A DNA stretch of 64,000 bases from Exiguobacterium aurantiacum. Its GTDB lineage: Bacteria > Bacillota > Bacilli > Exiguobacteriales > Exiguobacteriaceae. Made by a program: the position numbers and the translations under genes. The stretch is from the NCBI RefSeq assembly GCF_024362205.1, contig NZ_CP101462.1:896501-960500 (forward strand), read 5' to 3'. Positions 23,051 through 30,574 of this stretch are shown one piece after another. The notes below the pieces were generated by a model, which was not told the origin of the DNA, ran no database searches, and saw only the letters and a list, made by a program, of their open reading frames with translations. Position 1 is the first letter of the stretch, and every line of letters begins with the position of its first letter.

Positions 23051-23923
23051 ATGGAAGACTTTAAAGGATTAGAAGAATTGATTATCATCAGCGGGATGAG
23101 CGGGGCCGGAAAATCGGTCGCGATGAACAGCTTTGAGGACCTCGGCTATTTTTGCGTCGATAACTTGCCGCCGGTACTTTTGCCGCAATTGATCGATGTC
23201 ATCAGCTCGGTCCGGCCGAAGATCGCCGTCGCCATCGATACGCGCACGCGCGACTTCATCGACAGCCTGTTCATCGTTATCGACGATTTGGAACAGAAGA
23301 ACGTGCACCCGCACTTGCTCTATCTCGACACACGGGACGAAGTGCTCGTGCGCCGCTACAAGGAGACGCGCCGGTCGCATCCACTCGCCCCGGAAGACGC
23401 ACCGCTCGTCGGCATCGGGATGGAGCGTTCGTTGCTCGAAGGGTTCCGGGACCGGGCCCATACGCTCTACGATACGAGCGACTTGAAACCGCAGATGCTC
23501 AAAGACCGCATCTTGCTCCAGTTCAACGAGGAACGAATCCCGTTCACGGTCAATTTCATGTCGTTCGGGTTCAAGCATGGCGTCCCGCTCGACATCGACT
23601 TGTTGTTCGATGTGCGCTTCATCACGAATCCGTTCTATATCCCGGAGCTCCGTCCGCTCACCGGGCAGACAGAAGAAGTCCAGAATTACGTCATGTCGCA
23701 CCCCGAGGCGCGGGCGTTCTATAAGAAACTGATCGACATGCTCGAATTCCTGTTGCCGCAGTACAAGCGCGAAGGGAAAACGCAAGTCGTCGTCGCCTTC
23801 GGTTGTACGGGCGGGAAGCACCGCTCGATCACGTTCGCCGAGAAAGTGTCGGCCCATTTCGCCGAGCGCTATAACGTCAAGACCGTCCATCGCGACCTCG
23901 CGCATGCGACGAAGGAGAAGTGA
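23051..23923 (+). CDS. rapZ: RNase adapter / nucleotide-binding protein RapZ (YvcJ)
   Basis: A 290-residue P-loop protein with Walker A GMSGAGKS near residue 16, Walker B-like LYLDT and the conserved C-terminal [11 protein letters not shown] segment. In E. coli RapZ guides RNase E decay of GlmZ RNA; in Bacillus YvcJ binds nucleotides and affects competence. First of three consecutive genes (rapZ, glmR, whiA) in the standard Firmicute order. A TATACT -10 candidate lies at 22985-22990. Confidence 0.95.
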   Translation: MEDFKGLEELIIISGMSGAGKSVAMNSFEDLGYFCVDNLPPVLLPQLIDVISSVRPKIAVAIDTRTRDFIDSLFIVIDDLEQKNVHPHLLYLDTRDEVLVRRYKETRRSHPLAPEDAPLVGIGMERSLLEGFRDRAHTLYDTSDLKPQMLKDRILLQFNEERIPFTVNFMSFGFKHGVPLDIDLLFDVRFITNPFYIPELRPLTGQTEEVQNYVMSHPEARAFYKKLIDMLEFLLPQYKREGKTQVVVAFGCTGGKHRSITFAEKVSAHFAERYNVKTVHRDLAHATKEK

Positions 23924-23924
23924 G

Positions 23925-24920
23925 ATGAGACGCGATAGAAAAGTGGTGGCCATCGGTGGCGGGACGGGCCTGTCGACGCTCGTCCGTGGTTTGAAGCATT
24001 ATCCGCTCGACATCACGGCCATCGTCACGGTCGGGGACGACGGGGGCAGCTCGGGACGCCTTCGAGACGAGTTCCACATGTTGCCGCCGGGCGATATCCG
24101 GAACGTCATCCTCGCCTTGTCCGAGGTCGAGCCGCTCATGGACAAGATTTTGCAATACCGGTTCGACAGCGGTTACGGGCTCGAGGGGCACTCGCTCGGC
24201 AACCTGATGCTGACGGCGGCAACGCACATCTGTGAGGGTTCGTTCGTCAAAGCGGTCGACGTCTTGTCGCAACTGTTGAACGCCCAAGGCAAGGTGCTCC
24301 CGGTGACGGAGACGCTCATGACGCTCGCGGCCGAGTTCGAGGACGGGACGATCATCAAAGGTGAATCGAAGATCCCGCTCGTCGAGAAACCAATCAAGCG
24401 CCTGTTCTTGCTTGAAGAAGGCATCAAGCCGGCGGCCGGTGTCGTCGAGGCGATCGAGGATGCGGATTTGATCGTGCTCGGACCAGGGAGTCTGTATACG
24501 AGCATCATCCCGAACTTGTTGATCCCAGAAGTGCGCGACGCCATCGTCCGCTCCGGAAAGCCGGTCGTCTATATCTGCAACGTCATGACGCAGCCCGGTG
24601 AGACGAAAGGGTACGACGCGATGAAACATTTGAAATCGATCGAGGCGTATCTCGGCAAGTCGACGGTCGATACGATCGTCGTCAACAACGAGCCGATCGA
24701 GGACATCTATTTGGAGCGTTATCTCGAGGACGGCTCGGAAGAGGTCCGGTTCGATCGCAAGAAGCTCCGAAACTACGGCACGAACGTGCTCGCCGGTGAC
24801 ATTGTCGACTACAACCGCGATTACATCCGCCACGACTCGGACGCCATCGCCGGACTCGTCATGCAACGCGTGTTGCGCATCAAGAAACCACGCTCGTTCC
24901 AAGAACTCGAGCTGAAATAA
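23925..24920 (+). CDS. glmR: GlmR/YvcK family gluconeogenesis and morphology factor
   Basis: A 331-residue CofD-like protein with the N-terminal GGGTGLSTLVRGLK motif, GDDGGSSGRLRDEF and NNEPIEDIY. In B. subtilis GlmR (YvcK) binds UDP-GlcNAc and stimulates GlmS, and it is needed on gluconeogenic carbon. The chosen ATG is one base past the rapZ stop with AGGAGAAG upstream; a longer frame start would lie inside rapZ. Confidence 0.93.
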   Translation: MRRDRKVVAIGGGTGLSTLVRGLKHYPLDITAIVTVGDDGGSSGRLRDEFHMLPPGDIRNVILALSEVEPLMDKILQYRFDSGYGLEGHSLGNLMLTAATHICEGSFVKAVDVLSQLLNAQGKVLPVTETLMTLAAEFEDGTIIKGESKIPLVEKPIKRLFLLEEGIKPAAGVVEAIEDADLIVLGPGSLYTSIIPNLLIPEVRDAIVRSGKPVVYICNVMTQPGETKGYDAMKHLKSIEAYLGKSTVDTIVVNNEPIEDIYLERYLEDGSEEVRFDRKKLRNYGTNVLAGDIVDYNRDYIRHDSDAIAGLVMQRVLRIKKPRSFQELELK

Positions 24921-24951
24921 GTTGTGATTGAACAGAAAGGAGGGGACTGGC

Positions 24952-25905
24952 ATGAGCTTTGCCTCTGACGTCAAAAAAGAACTGACGCAACTCGTTGTGA
25001 CCGATGCCGAGGCGAAAGCGGAACTGTCCGCGCTCGTTCGGATGAACGGGGTCATCTCGCTCGCCTTAGGGCGGGGAATGACGCTCGACGTCTCGACCGA
25101 GAACGCCGCCATCGCACGCCGAATCTATTCCCTCATGAAGCGACTGTACGACCATCATCTCGATTTGTTCGTACGGAAGAAAATGCGGTTGAAGAAGAAC
25201 AACGTCTATATCGTCCGCGTCTCTCAACGCGCCGAGACGATGTTGAAGGACCTCGAGATCCTCGGGGAGAACTACGAGATGATTCGGACGCTCAACTCGG
25301 AGATGACGCGTGACGAGAACCTCGCCCGAGCGTATTTACGCGGGTCGTTCCTCGCCGGCGGGTCGATCAACCATCCGAAGACGTCGTCGTATCACCTCGA
25401 GGTGTACAGCCTGTATGAGAACCACAACCAGGCGCTCCGTGACCTCGCCAACCGCTTCGGCTTGAACGCGAAGACGCTCGAACGGAAGAAAGGGCACATC
25501 CTCTACATCAAAGAGAGTGAGAAGATCTCGGACTTCCTGAAGCTCATCGGGGCGACGCGCGGCATGCTCGACTTCGAGGATGCGCGCATCATCAAAGACA
25601 TGCGTAACTCGGTCAACCGGCTCGTCAACTGTGAGACGGCGAACTTGAACAAGACCGTCGGGGCGGCACTGCGCCAAGTCGAGAACATCAAGTTTCTCGA
25701 GCGCACGGTCGGGCTTGAGATCTTGCCGGTCAAGCTCCGGGAAATTGCCGAGCTCCGGGTCACCCACCAAGACGTCTCGCTCCAAGAACTCGGTGAGATG
25801 CTCGAAACGGGACCGATCTCGAAGTCGGGGATCAACCACCGGCTCCGCAAGATTGACCAGATTGCGGACAAGGTGCGCAACGGTGAGGAAATCAGCTCAT
25901 CGTGA
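24952..25905 (+). CDS. whiA: DNA-binding protein WhiA
   Basis: A 317-residue protein with a degenerate LAGLIDADG-type N-terminal domain (about 15-200, including [17 protein letters not shown]) and a C-terminal helix-turn-helix (about 225-315, including [20 protein letters not shown]). WhiA affects sporulation in Streptomyces and division and chromosome segregation in Bacillus. AAAGGAGGGG precedes the ATG. Third gene of the rapZ operon; B. subtilis has crh next, which is missing here. Confidence 0.95.
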   Translation: MSFASDVKKELTQLVVTDAEAKAELSALVRMNGVISLALGRGMTLDVSTENAAIARRIYSLMKRLYDHHLDLFVRKKMRLKKNNVYIVRVSQRAETMLKDLEILGENYEMIRTLNSEMTRDENLARAYLRGSFLAGGSINHPKTSSYHLEVYSLYENHNQALRDLANRFGLNAKTLERKKGHILYIKESEKISDFLKLIGATRGMLDFEDARIIKDMRNSVNRLVNCETANLNKTVGAALRQVENIKFLERTVGLEILPVKLREIAELRVTHQDVSLQELGEMLETGPISKSGINHRLRKIDQIADKVRNGEEISSS

Positions 25906-25911
25906 CGCCGG

Positions 25912-25940
25912 TTGCGCCAAAACCATTCTTCCTATATAAT
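25912..25940 (+). promoter_or_regulatory. Promoter of the ribbon-helix-helix gene
   Basis: TTGCGC, exactly 17 bases, TATAAT. It begins just after the whiA stop codon and points at the gene at 25993. Confidence 0.75.
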
Positions 25941-25992
25941 TAGCAATTGTGTATAGGACTTTAGAAATGTAATTCAAAGGAGCTTCATGATT

Positions 25993-26229
25993 ATGTCGAA
26001 TGCAAAGAAAAGAATTTCGCTCACGATCGACGCTGATTTAGACCAGGTCATCACGGAGCGCGCGAAACAAATCGGGATCCCGAAAAGTGCCCTCGTCACG
26101 TTCGCGACAAGCCTCTTCCTCAACCAATTGCGCGCGGAAGAAGTATTGTCGGGCGACACGAATGCCATCTATCAGGTCATCCGTAAAGATTATGAACTGC
26201 TCACGAGCGTTGATAACTTAGACAAATAA
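25993..26229 (+). CDS. Small ribbon-helix-helix DNA-binding protein
   Basis: A 78-residue protein with the pattern KRISLTIDADLDQVITERAKQIGIPKSALVTFA, a CopG/MetJ-type beta strand plus two helices, and an acidic tail. Such proteins bind as dimers to short operators. No toxin partner is adjacent, and its own promoter and terminator make it monocistronic, so it reads as a stand-alone regulator. AAAGGAG favours ATG 25993; ATG 25987 is only four bases from it. Confidence 0.75.
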   Translation: MSNAKKRISLTIDADLDQVITERAKQIGIPKSALVTFATSLFLNQLRAEEVLSGDTNAIYQVIRKDYELLTSVDNLDK

Positions 26230-26235
26230 TTGCGA

Positions 26236-26262
26236 AAGGCTGACTCCGGTCAGCCTTTTTTG
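26236..26262 (+). terminator. Terminator of the ribbon-helix-helix gene
   Basis: AAGGCTGAC / GTCAGCCTT with a TCCG loop and a T6 tail. Confidence 0.9.
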
Positions 26263-26324
26263 GTTGCATCCGGCCTTGAAATTTGGAATAGTGGTTATAT
26301 TGAATTCGAATGGAGGTCGATCCT

Positions 26325-26840
26325 ATGGGGCAAATCTTGCTCATCCTAGTATTACAACTCGTCTACGTACCGGTGCTGACGCTTCGGACCATCATGCTCG
26401 TCAAAGGAAAAACGATGATCGCAGGTCTGTTCGGGACGCTTGAGACGCTCATCTATATCTTCGCGCTCGGTATCGTCTTCCAAGATTTGACGACGCTCGG
26501 CATGGTCGTCTATGCGGTCGGATTCGGGCTCGGGATTCTCGTCGGCGGTTACGTCGAGCGTAAGCTTGCCATCGGCTACAATATGATCCAAGTGCACACG
26601 CAAGAGTTTCCGGCCGAGCTCATCCAAAAGATGCGCGACAGCGGTTATGGCGTGACGCACTACCAAGGGCAAGGACGTGACGGCATCCGCTATCGTCTCG
26701 ACGTGTTGGCGGCGCGGACACGGATGAAAGATTTGCGGCAAATGGTCGAGGAGTATGAGCCGAAGGCGTTCCTCGTCGCATTCGACCCGATCGACTTTAA
26801 AGGCGGCTATATGATGAAAGGGCTCCGACGCCCGAAATGA
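26325..26840 (+). CDS. UPF0316 membrane protein with DUF2179 domain
   Basis: A 171-residue protein with three N-terminal membrane segments (about 3-25, 34-52, 58-78) and a soluble DUF2179-like domain (about 85-170, with GYGVTHYQGQGRDG). This layout matches the UPF0316/YebE group, whose role is unknown; DUF2179 also ends YitT proteins, one of which is encoded at 42452. GGAGG lies upstream of ATG 26325. Confidence 0.85.
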   Translation: MGQILLILVLQLVYVPVLTLRTIMLVKGKTMIAGLFGTLETLIYIFALGIVFQDLTTLGMVVYAVGFGLGILVGGYVERKLAIGYNMIQVHTQEFPAELIQKMRDSGYGVTHYQGQGRDGIRYRLDVLAARTRMKDLRQMVEEYEPKAFLVAFDPIDFKGGYMMKGLRRPK

Positions 26841-26844
26841 ACGG

Positions 26845-26875
26845 GACGACTCACGAAAGTGGGTCGTCTTTTTCG
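26845..26875 (+). terminator. Terminator of the UPF0316 gene
   Basis: ACGACTCAC / GTGGGTCGT stem with a GAAA loop and T-rich tail. Confidence 0.85.
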
Positions 26876-26912
26876 TGGAACGGGAATACCAAATACAAAG
26901 GAGATGAGCGAG

Positions 26913-27344
26913 TTGAGACGAAAAGGGTTATGGATCGTCGTGATTGGATTGATGCTCGTCGGTGGCACGCTGTTCGCCACCTCGTTTTGGAAGTCGGAGA
27001 CGTCGATCAAACCGCCGCTCCCGACGGTACGGGTCGGGTCGGTGACGGCCGAAGTGAAGCAGTCGACATTCTGTTGGTCCAATGGGGGCGAGGCGGTATG
27101 TGAAGACCATGGGTTGCCGGAAGCGAACGACTTGCAGCTCGTACCGGTCGAGCCGGGCGCGGAGATCGCTGTCGAGTTCCATGCCGAACCAGCGAACGCC
27201 TCGTTCCATCGAATCATCGACGGGGAGCTCGTGTGGTCTGAACCGGTCGTCCCCGACGAACCGGGCGTCTATCTGTTCGAGACGGGTGGGGAGTGGCCGC
27301 GTGGGGACAGCCGTTACGTGTTCGGGGTCGAGGTCGAAGAATAA
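26913..27344 (+). CDS. Membrane-anchored hypothetical protein
   Basis: A 143-residue protein with one N-terminal hydrophobic segment (about 6-25) and an extracytoplasmic part holding two cysteines (FCWSNGG and VCEDHG) that could form a disulfide. AAAGGAG sits nine bases before TTG 26913; ATG 26904 directly abuts the same ribosome site, so I prefer TTG. I cannot name the family. The C-terminal half looks like a small beta-sandwich. Confidence 0.65.
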   Translation: MRRKGLWIVVIGLMLVGGTLFATSFWKSETSIKPPLPTVRVGSVTAEVKQSTFCWSNGGEAVCEDHGLPEANDLQLVPVEPGAEIAVEFHAEPANASFHRIIDGELVWSEPVVPDEPGVYLFETGGEWPRGDSRYVFGVEVEE

Positions 27345-27349
27345 AAGAG

Positions 27350-27380
27350 TTGACCTGTCCGCTACGGGCGGCTTTACGAT
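27350..27380 (+). promoter_or_regulatory. MerR-type promoter with 19-base spacer
   Basis: TTGACC, 19 bases, TACGAT, with a CCGC/GCGG dyad centred in the spacer. Long spacers of this kind are typical of promoters activated by MerR-family proteins through DNA distortion, and the next gene encodes one, so autoregulation is likely. Confidence 0.6.
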
Positions 27381-27401
27381 ATAGGAGAAGGGGGGACGCC
27401 A

Positions 27402-28097
27402 ATGATTCAAATCGGAAAAGTGGTCCATCTGACGGGGTTGTCCACGAAAGCAATCAAATGGTATGAAGCGAAAGGACTCGTCCAGCCGACTCGATTAGAC
27501 AATCAGTATCGGTTATACGGGATGGAAGAAATAAGACGGCTGAACGAAATCAAATTACTGCGGCAAATGGGCATCTCGCTCGAACAAATTCAGACGGCAG
27601 GAAGTGTGAGCGAGTTACTCGACAGCAGGCTTGATGAAGTCCAACGCGAAATCGAGGCGTTGCGACAAGTCGAGCAACAAATCAAATGGATGCAAACAGG
27701 GGGAGATTCAATGAAAGTTCGTTATGAGATGTGGGACCGACCGAAAATCGTAAACGGTTATGTATCCGAACTCACCACAATCCCATTCGTTTGGGAGAAA
27801 CTTCAGCCAGAACTGACGACAGATGAATCGTATGGCGTCTGTTTGGCGAAAGAAGAAGCCTATTTGGCAGGGATGACCGAACCGGTGAAGGGAAGGGATT
27901 CACGCCAAGTCGAACTGTCGGCAGGACGTTATCTTGTCGCCACGGTCGAAGGGGGAATCCCGGCCATCCCCACGACGTATAACCAAGTTTTGGCGTTGCC
28001 GGATGTGACGTTGCGGGATGCACTCGATTTTGAGCGCTACATTCACGGCCAAGACGGAGCCGACGATTTGATTGAGATTTGGTTACCTGTGCAATAA
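27402..28097 (+). CDS. MerR-family regulator with GyrI-like effector-binding domain
   Basis: A 231-residue regulator. Residues 1-70 form a MerR winged helix (GKVVHLTGLSTKAIKWYEAKGL, then RRLNEIKLLRQMGISL), a coiled-coil dimer helix follows (about 75-110), and residues 115-231 resemble the GyrI/AraC-type effector-binding domain seen in BmrR-like multidrug sensors. The ligand is unknown and no efflux gene is adjacent; the only candidate target visible is its own promoter. Confidence 0.85.
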   Translation: MIQIGKVVHLTGLSTKAIKWYEAKGLVQPTRLDNQYRLYGMEEIRRLNEIKLLRQMGISLEQIQTAGSVSELLDSRLDEVQREIEALRQVEQQIKWMQTGGDSMKVRYEMWDRPKIVNGYVSELTTIPFVWEKLQPELTTDESYGVCLAKEEAYLAGMTEPVKGRDSRQVELSAGRYLVATVEGGIPAIPTTYNQVLALPDVTLRDALDFERYIHGQDGADDLIEIWLPVQ

Positions 28098-28098
28098 A

Positions 28099-28134
28099 AG
28101 AAGCGCTTTTCCCGAATTTGGGAAAAGCGCTTTT
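28099..28134. terminator. Bidirectional terminator between the MerR gene and clpP
   Basis: AAGCGCTTTTCCC / GGGAAAAGCGCTT around GAATTT, with A and T runs on both sides, between converging genes. Confidence 0.9.
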
Positions 28135-28137
28135 GAA

Positions 28138-28713
28138 TTAGCGTGTCATGACTTTGTCGATAAGACCGTAGTCTTTCGCTTGGTCAGCTGACATGAAGTA
28201 GTCGCGCTCTGTGTCGCGCTCGATGACTTCAAGCGGCTGGCCTGTGTTGTCGGCCATGATTTGGTTCAACTTCTCGCGCATCTTGATGATGCGTTCGGCA
28301 TGGATCTTGATGTCCGATGCTTGACCTTGCGTACCGCCGAGCGGTTGGTGAATCATGATTTCCGCGTTCGGAAGCGCGAAGCGTTTGCCTTTTTCACCGG
28401 CTTGGAGCAAGAAGGCACCCATCGATGCGGCCATTCCGATACAAATCGTCGACACGTTCGGCTTGATGAAGTTCATCGTGTCATAAATCGCCATTCCGGA
28501 AGTGATCGAACCACCCGGGCTGTTGATGTAAAGCGAGATGTCCTTATCTGGGTCCTCGGCTGCAAGGAAGAGAAGCTGGGCGACGATCGAGTTGGCGACG
28601 TTGTCGTCGATCGCACTTCCGAGCAAGATGATGCGGTCCTTGAGCAAGCGTGAGTAAATATCGTACGCGCGTTCCCCGCGACCTGTTTGTTCGATAACTG
28701 TTGGAATTAACAT
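28138..28713 (-). CDS. clpP: ATP-dependent Clp protease proteolytic subunit
   Basis: A 191-residue serine protease that forms the tetradecameric chamber used with ClpC, ClpX or ClpE. The catalytic serine lies in GMAASMGA, the histidine in MIHQPLGG and the aspartate in the [10 protein letters not shown] region. The ATG with AAGGAGG upstream at 28713 is preferred to the longer frame start, which would place the -10 of the promoter near the start codon. Controlled by a CtsR box. Confidence 0.97.
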   Translation of the reverse strand: MLIPTVIEQTGRGERAYDIYSRLLKDRIILLGSAIDDNVANSIVAQLLFLAAEDPDKDISLYINSPGGSITSGMAIYDTMNFIKPNVSTICIGMAASMGAFLLQAGEKGKRFALPNAEIMIHQPLGGTQGQASDIKIHAERIIKMREKLNQIMADNTGQPLEVIERDTERDYFMSADQAKDYGLIDKVMTR

Positions 28714-28746
28714 TGAATCTGCCTCCTTTATGTAGGTTGTAAACAT

Positions 28747-28776
28747 ATCATACCGCTATAGTCAATGTTGGTCAAA
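28747..28776 (-). promoter_or_regulatory. clpP promoter overlapped by a CtsR operator
   Basis: Minus strand: TTGACC, 17 bases, TATGAT. The heptads TTTGACC and ATTGACT (plus strand AGTCAAT-GTT-GGTCAAA, 28760-28776) match the CtsR direct repeat RGTCAAANANRGTCAAA with one mismatch in a heptad. A further TTTGACC at 28791-28797 is inverted to it. This predicts heat- and stress-induction through CtsR. Confidence 0.88.
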
Positions 28777-28827
28777 CGATAGTCATCGTTTTTGACCTAT
28801 TCCACGGTTTGATGATTCTAAAACGAC

Positions 28828-28858
28828 AAAAGAGGCCAGGCATCTGCCTGACCTCTTT
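28828..28858 (-). terminator. Terminator of the tRNA-Arg gene
   Basis: AAAGAGGTCAGGCA / TGCCTGGCCTCTTTT on the minus strand, six bases past the tRNA end. Confidence 0.85.
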
Positions 28859-28864
28859 CTTTGA

Positions 28865-28937
28865 TACACCCGGAGAGATTCGAACTCCCGACACCTGGCA
28901 CCGGAAACCAGTGCTCTATCCCCTGAGCTACGGGTGC
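28865..28937 (-). tRNA. tRNA-Arg, anticodon CCG
   Basis: Minus strand, 73 bases. Acceptor GCACCCG pairs with CGGGTGT (first pair G-U), the D arm holds GCTCAGGGGATAGAGC, the anticodon arm is CTGGT-TTCCGGT-GCCAG with CCG at 34-36, and the T arm is GGGAGTTCGAATCTCTC. CCA is not encoded. It reads CGG codons. B. subtilis also has a single tRNA-Arg next to clpP. Confidence 0.95.
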
Positions 28938-28956
28938 ATGTTCTCTGACACGATTT

Positions 28957-28985
28957 ATTATACATTTGTTTTTTTAAAAAAGCAA
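28957..28985 (-). promoter_or_regulatory. Promoter of the tRNA-Arg gene
   Basis: Minus strand: TTGCTT, 17 bases, TATAAT, about 20 bases before the mature 5' end. Confidence 0.75.
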
Positions 28986-29006
28986 TCCTGTTCCTATCAC
29001 TTTTTT

Positions 29007-29037
29007 TTGAGCGCGATTTCCGGCTGTTCGATACAAT
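29007..29037 (+). promoter_or_regulatory. Promoter of rpoN
   Basis: TTGAGC with GATACA after 17 bases or TACAAT after 19 bases, a housekeeping-type promoter 25 bases before the start codon. Confidence 0.5.
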
Positions 29038-29060
29038 AGGAAGCGAGAGGGGTGTGACCG

Positions 29061-30206
29061 ATGCAACGGCAAGAACAGCAACAACTTCAAAAGCAACAGC
29101 TGACCCAGGACATGGTCCGACGGTTGCCGATTCTCGAGGCGGACCGGACCGCGATCGCGTTTCAACTCGGCCGGTTGTCGCGACGCAACCCATGTATCGC
29201 CACGGGGAAAGGTGCGGTCGACTGGGTGGCCGACACGGCGAGCGGGTTCGAGGATCGGTTGTTCGTGCAAATCGATGAAGGGAGCGGGACCGAGGCCCAA
29301 AAACAGCTTCAAAAGCAACTCGTCATGGCGCTCGATCATCGCGGCTTACTACCGGAGAGCGACTTCGTGCTTGGTCATCGCTTCGGGGTCGACGTGGCGG
29401 ACATTGAGGCAGCTCGCCAAGCGCTCTTATTTTTAGAGCCGACGGGAATCGGGGCGAAGAACGAACGCGATTGCCAATATCGGCATGCGATCGAACATGA
29501 CGACCCACTCGTCCTGGATGTGTTCGAGGCGCTCGACGCGAACGCCGATGACATCCCGACTCGACTCGGTATCTCGGCTGCCGAGTTCGACCGGGTGACG
29601 CGCATCGTGGCGACGTTGCCGAAAGTACCATTATTATATGAAGGAACCGAACATGTCGTTCCAGAACTCGAAGTCGTCCGGCGGGACGGCGGGCTCGTGA
29701 CGACGTGGTTCAGCCCGACGATCGATGCGGCTCGAATCGGGGACGACCGCGAGGCGAAGTGGTGGCACGAGACGCTCGAGATGCGGAACGCGACGCTCCG
29801 GTCGGTATGGGAGCTCATCGCCGAACGTCAGCAGGACTGGCTCGACGGCAAACTCGTCTTGCATCCGTTGACGCGGAAAGAAGTCGCCGAGCGGATCGGC
29901 AAGCACGAGTCGACCGTCGGACGGGCGATTCAAGGCAAGTATGTGGCGACCGAGGGCGGTGTCATGGCGTGGCGGCATTTTTTCGTCCGGTCGACGGAGC
30001 ATGGGCAATCGCCGTTCATGGTGAAAAAGGCGCTCGCCGAACTGATTCAACAAGAGACGTCGCCTTTGAGCGATGCCGCGCTCACACGGGAGTTGGCACG
30101 GCTCGGCTATACGGTGACGAGACGGACCGTGGCGAACTATCGGGAAGCGCTCGGTTTTGGAAACTCGCGGGAGCGGGAACGACAATATTGGAAAGGAGGG
30201 GACTGA
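29061..30206 (+). CDS. rpoN: RNA polymerase sigma-54 factor (RpoN/SigL)
   Basis: A 381-residue sigma-54. The N terminus is Gln-rich (QQQLQKQQLTQDM), the core-binding and activator-binding middle is recognisable, and the C terminus has the HTH region (LTRKEVAERIGKHESTVGRAI) and the RpoN box TRRTVANYRE near residue 357. It is shorter than the usual 430-480 residues, as are many Gram-positive SigL proteins. It overlaps nothing, but the next gene starts two bases after its stop. No sigma-54 activator is encoded nearby. Confidence 0.95.
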   Translation: MQRQEQQQLQKQQLTQDMVRRLPILEADRTAIAFQLGRLSRRNPCIATGKGAVDWVADTASGFEDRLFVQIDEGSGTEAQKQLQKQLVMALDHRGLLPESDFVLGHRFGVDVADIEAARQALLFLEPTGIGAKNERDCQYRHAIEHDDPLVLDVFEALDANADDIPTRLGISAAEFDRVTRIVATLPKVPLLYEGTEHVVPELEVVRRDGGLVTTWFSPTIDAARIGDDREAKWWHETLEMRNATLRSVWELIAERQQDWLDGKLVLHPLTRKEVAERIGKHESTVGRAIQGKYVATEGGVMAWRHFFVRSTEHGQSPFMVKKALAELIQQETSPLSDAALTRELARLGYTVTRRTVANYREALGFGNSRERERQYWKGGD

Positions 30207-30207
30207 C

Positions 30208-30465
30208 ATGGTCCTGACGTTATACCGCCGCGACAACTGCTCGCTCTGCGAGGAGGCGCTCGTCATGCTCGAATGGCTCATGGAAGACTATCCGTTCGAG
30301 CTCGAACAGATCGACATCACGGGCAACGAAGAACTCGAGGCGAAATACTTGTTTGAGATCCCCGTCGTCTTACACGAGGGGCGCGTCATTAGTCAAGGGC
30401 GATACGATGACAGTAAAGTTGAAGATTTTGTTAAGTATACGCTTACATCGAAAAAAAACGTTTGA
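30208..30465 (+). CDS. Glutaredoxin-like thiol protein (CxxC)
   Basis: An 85-residue thioredoxin-fold protein: LTLYRRDNCSLCEEALVML with a CSLC redox pair near residues 10-13 and the cis-proline in FEIPVVL. It resembles the glutaredoxin/DUF836 group. It begins one base after the rpoN stop with AAAGGAGGGG overlapping that gene, and its end lies just before the cggR promoter. The substrate is unknown. Confidence 0.85.
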   Translation: MVLTLYRRDNCSLCEEALVMLEWLMEDYPFELEQIDITGNEELEAKYLFEIPVVLHEGRVISQGRYDDSKVEDFVKYTLTSKKNV

Positions 30466-30470
30466 AGGGG

Positions 30471-30499
30471 TTGCAAGACGGAAAGGTCATTGATAAGAT
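30471..30499 (+). promoter_or_regulatory. Promoter of the cggR-gapA glycolytic operon
   Basis: TTGCAA, 17 bases, TAAGAT, starting five bases after the glutaredoxin-like gene. Confidence 0.75.
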
Positions 30500-30512
30500 G
30501 AAGTCGTAGCGG

Positions 30513-30547
30513 TGGGACGCAAATATAAAAGTGGGACAAAAATTGTC
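30513..30547 (+). promoter_or_regulatory. CggR operator
   Basis: Two TGGGAC half-units at 30513 and 30532; the second is followed after six bases by TGTC. This fits the B. subtilis CggR operator (CGGGAC-N6-TGTC-N4-CGGGAC-N6-TGTC), except that the repeat period here is 19 rather than 20 and the first TGTC is degenerate (ATAA). It lies between the promoter and cggR, where bound CggR would block elongation until fructose-1,6-bisphosphate binds. Confidence 0.8.
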
Positions 30548-30574
30548 CACGCTTTAAGTCGAGGGGGAATGAGC

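Noticed and set aside
23877-25112. Long open frame on the minus strand opposite glmR
   Set aside because: It lies antisense to glmR and the ends of rapZ and whiA and has low-complexity acidic composition. GC-rich third positions in the real genes produce such shadows; the same holds for minus-strand frames at 1269-2243, 11924-13147, 23069-23953 and 38834-39751.
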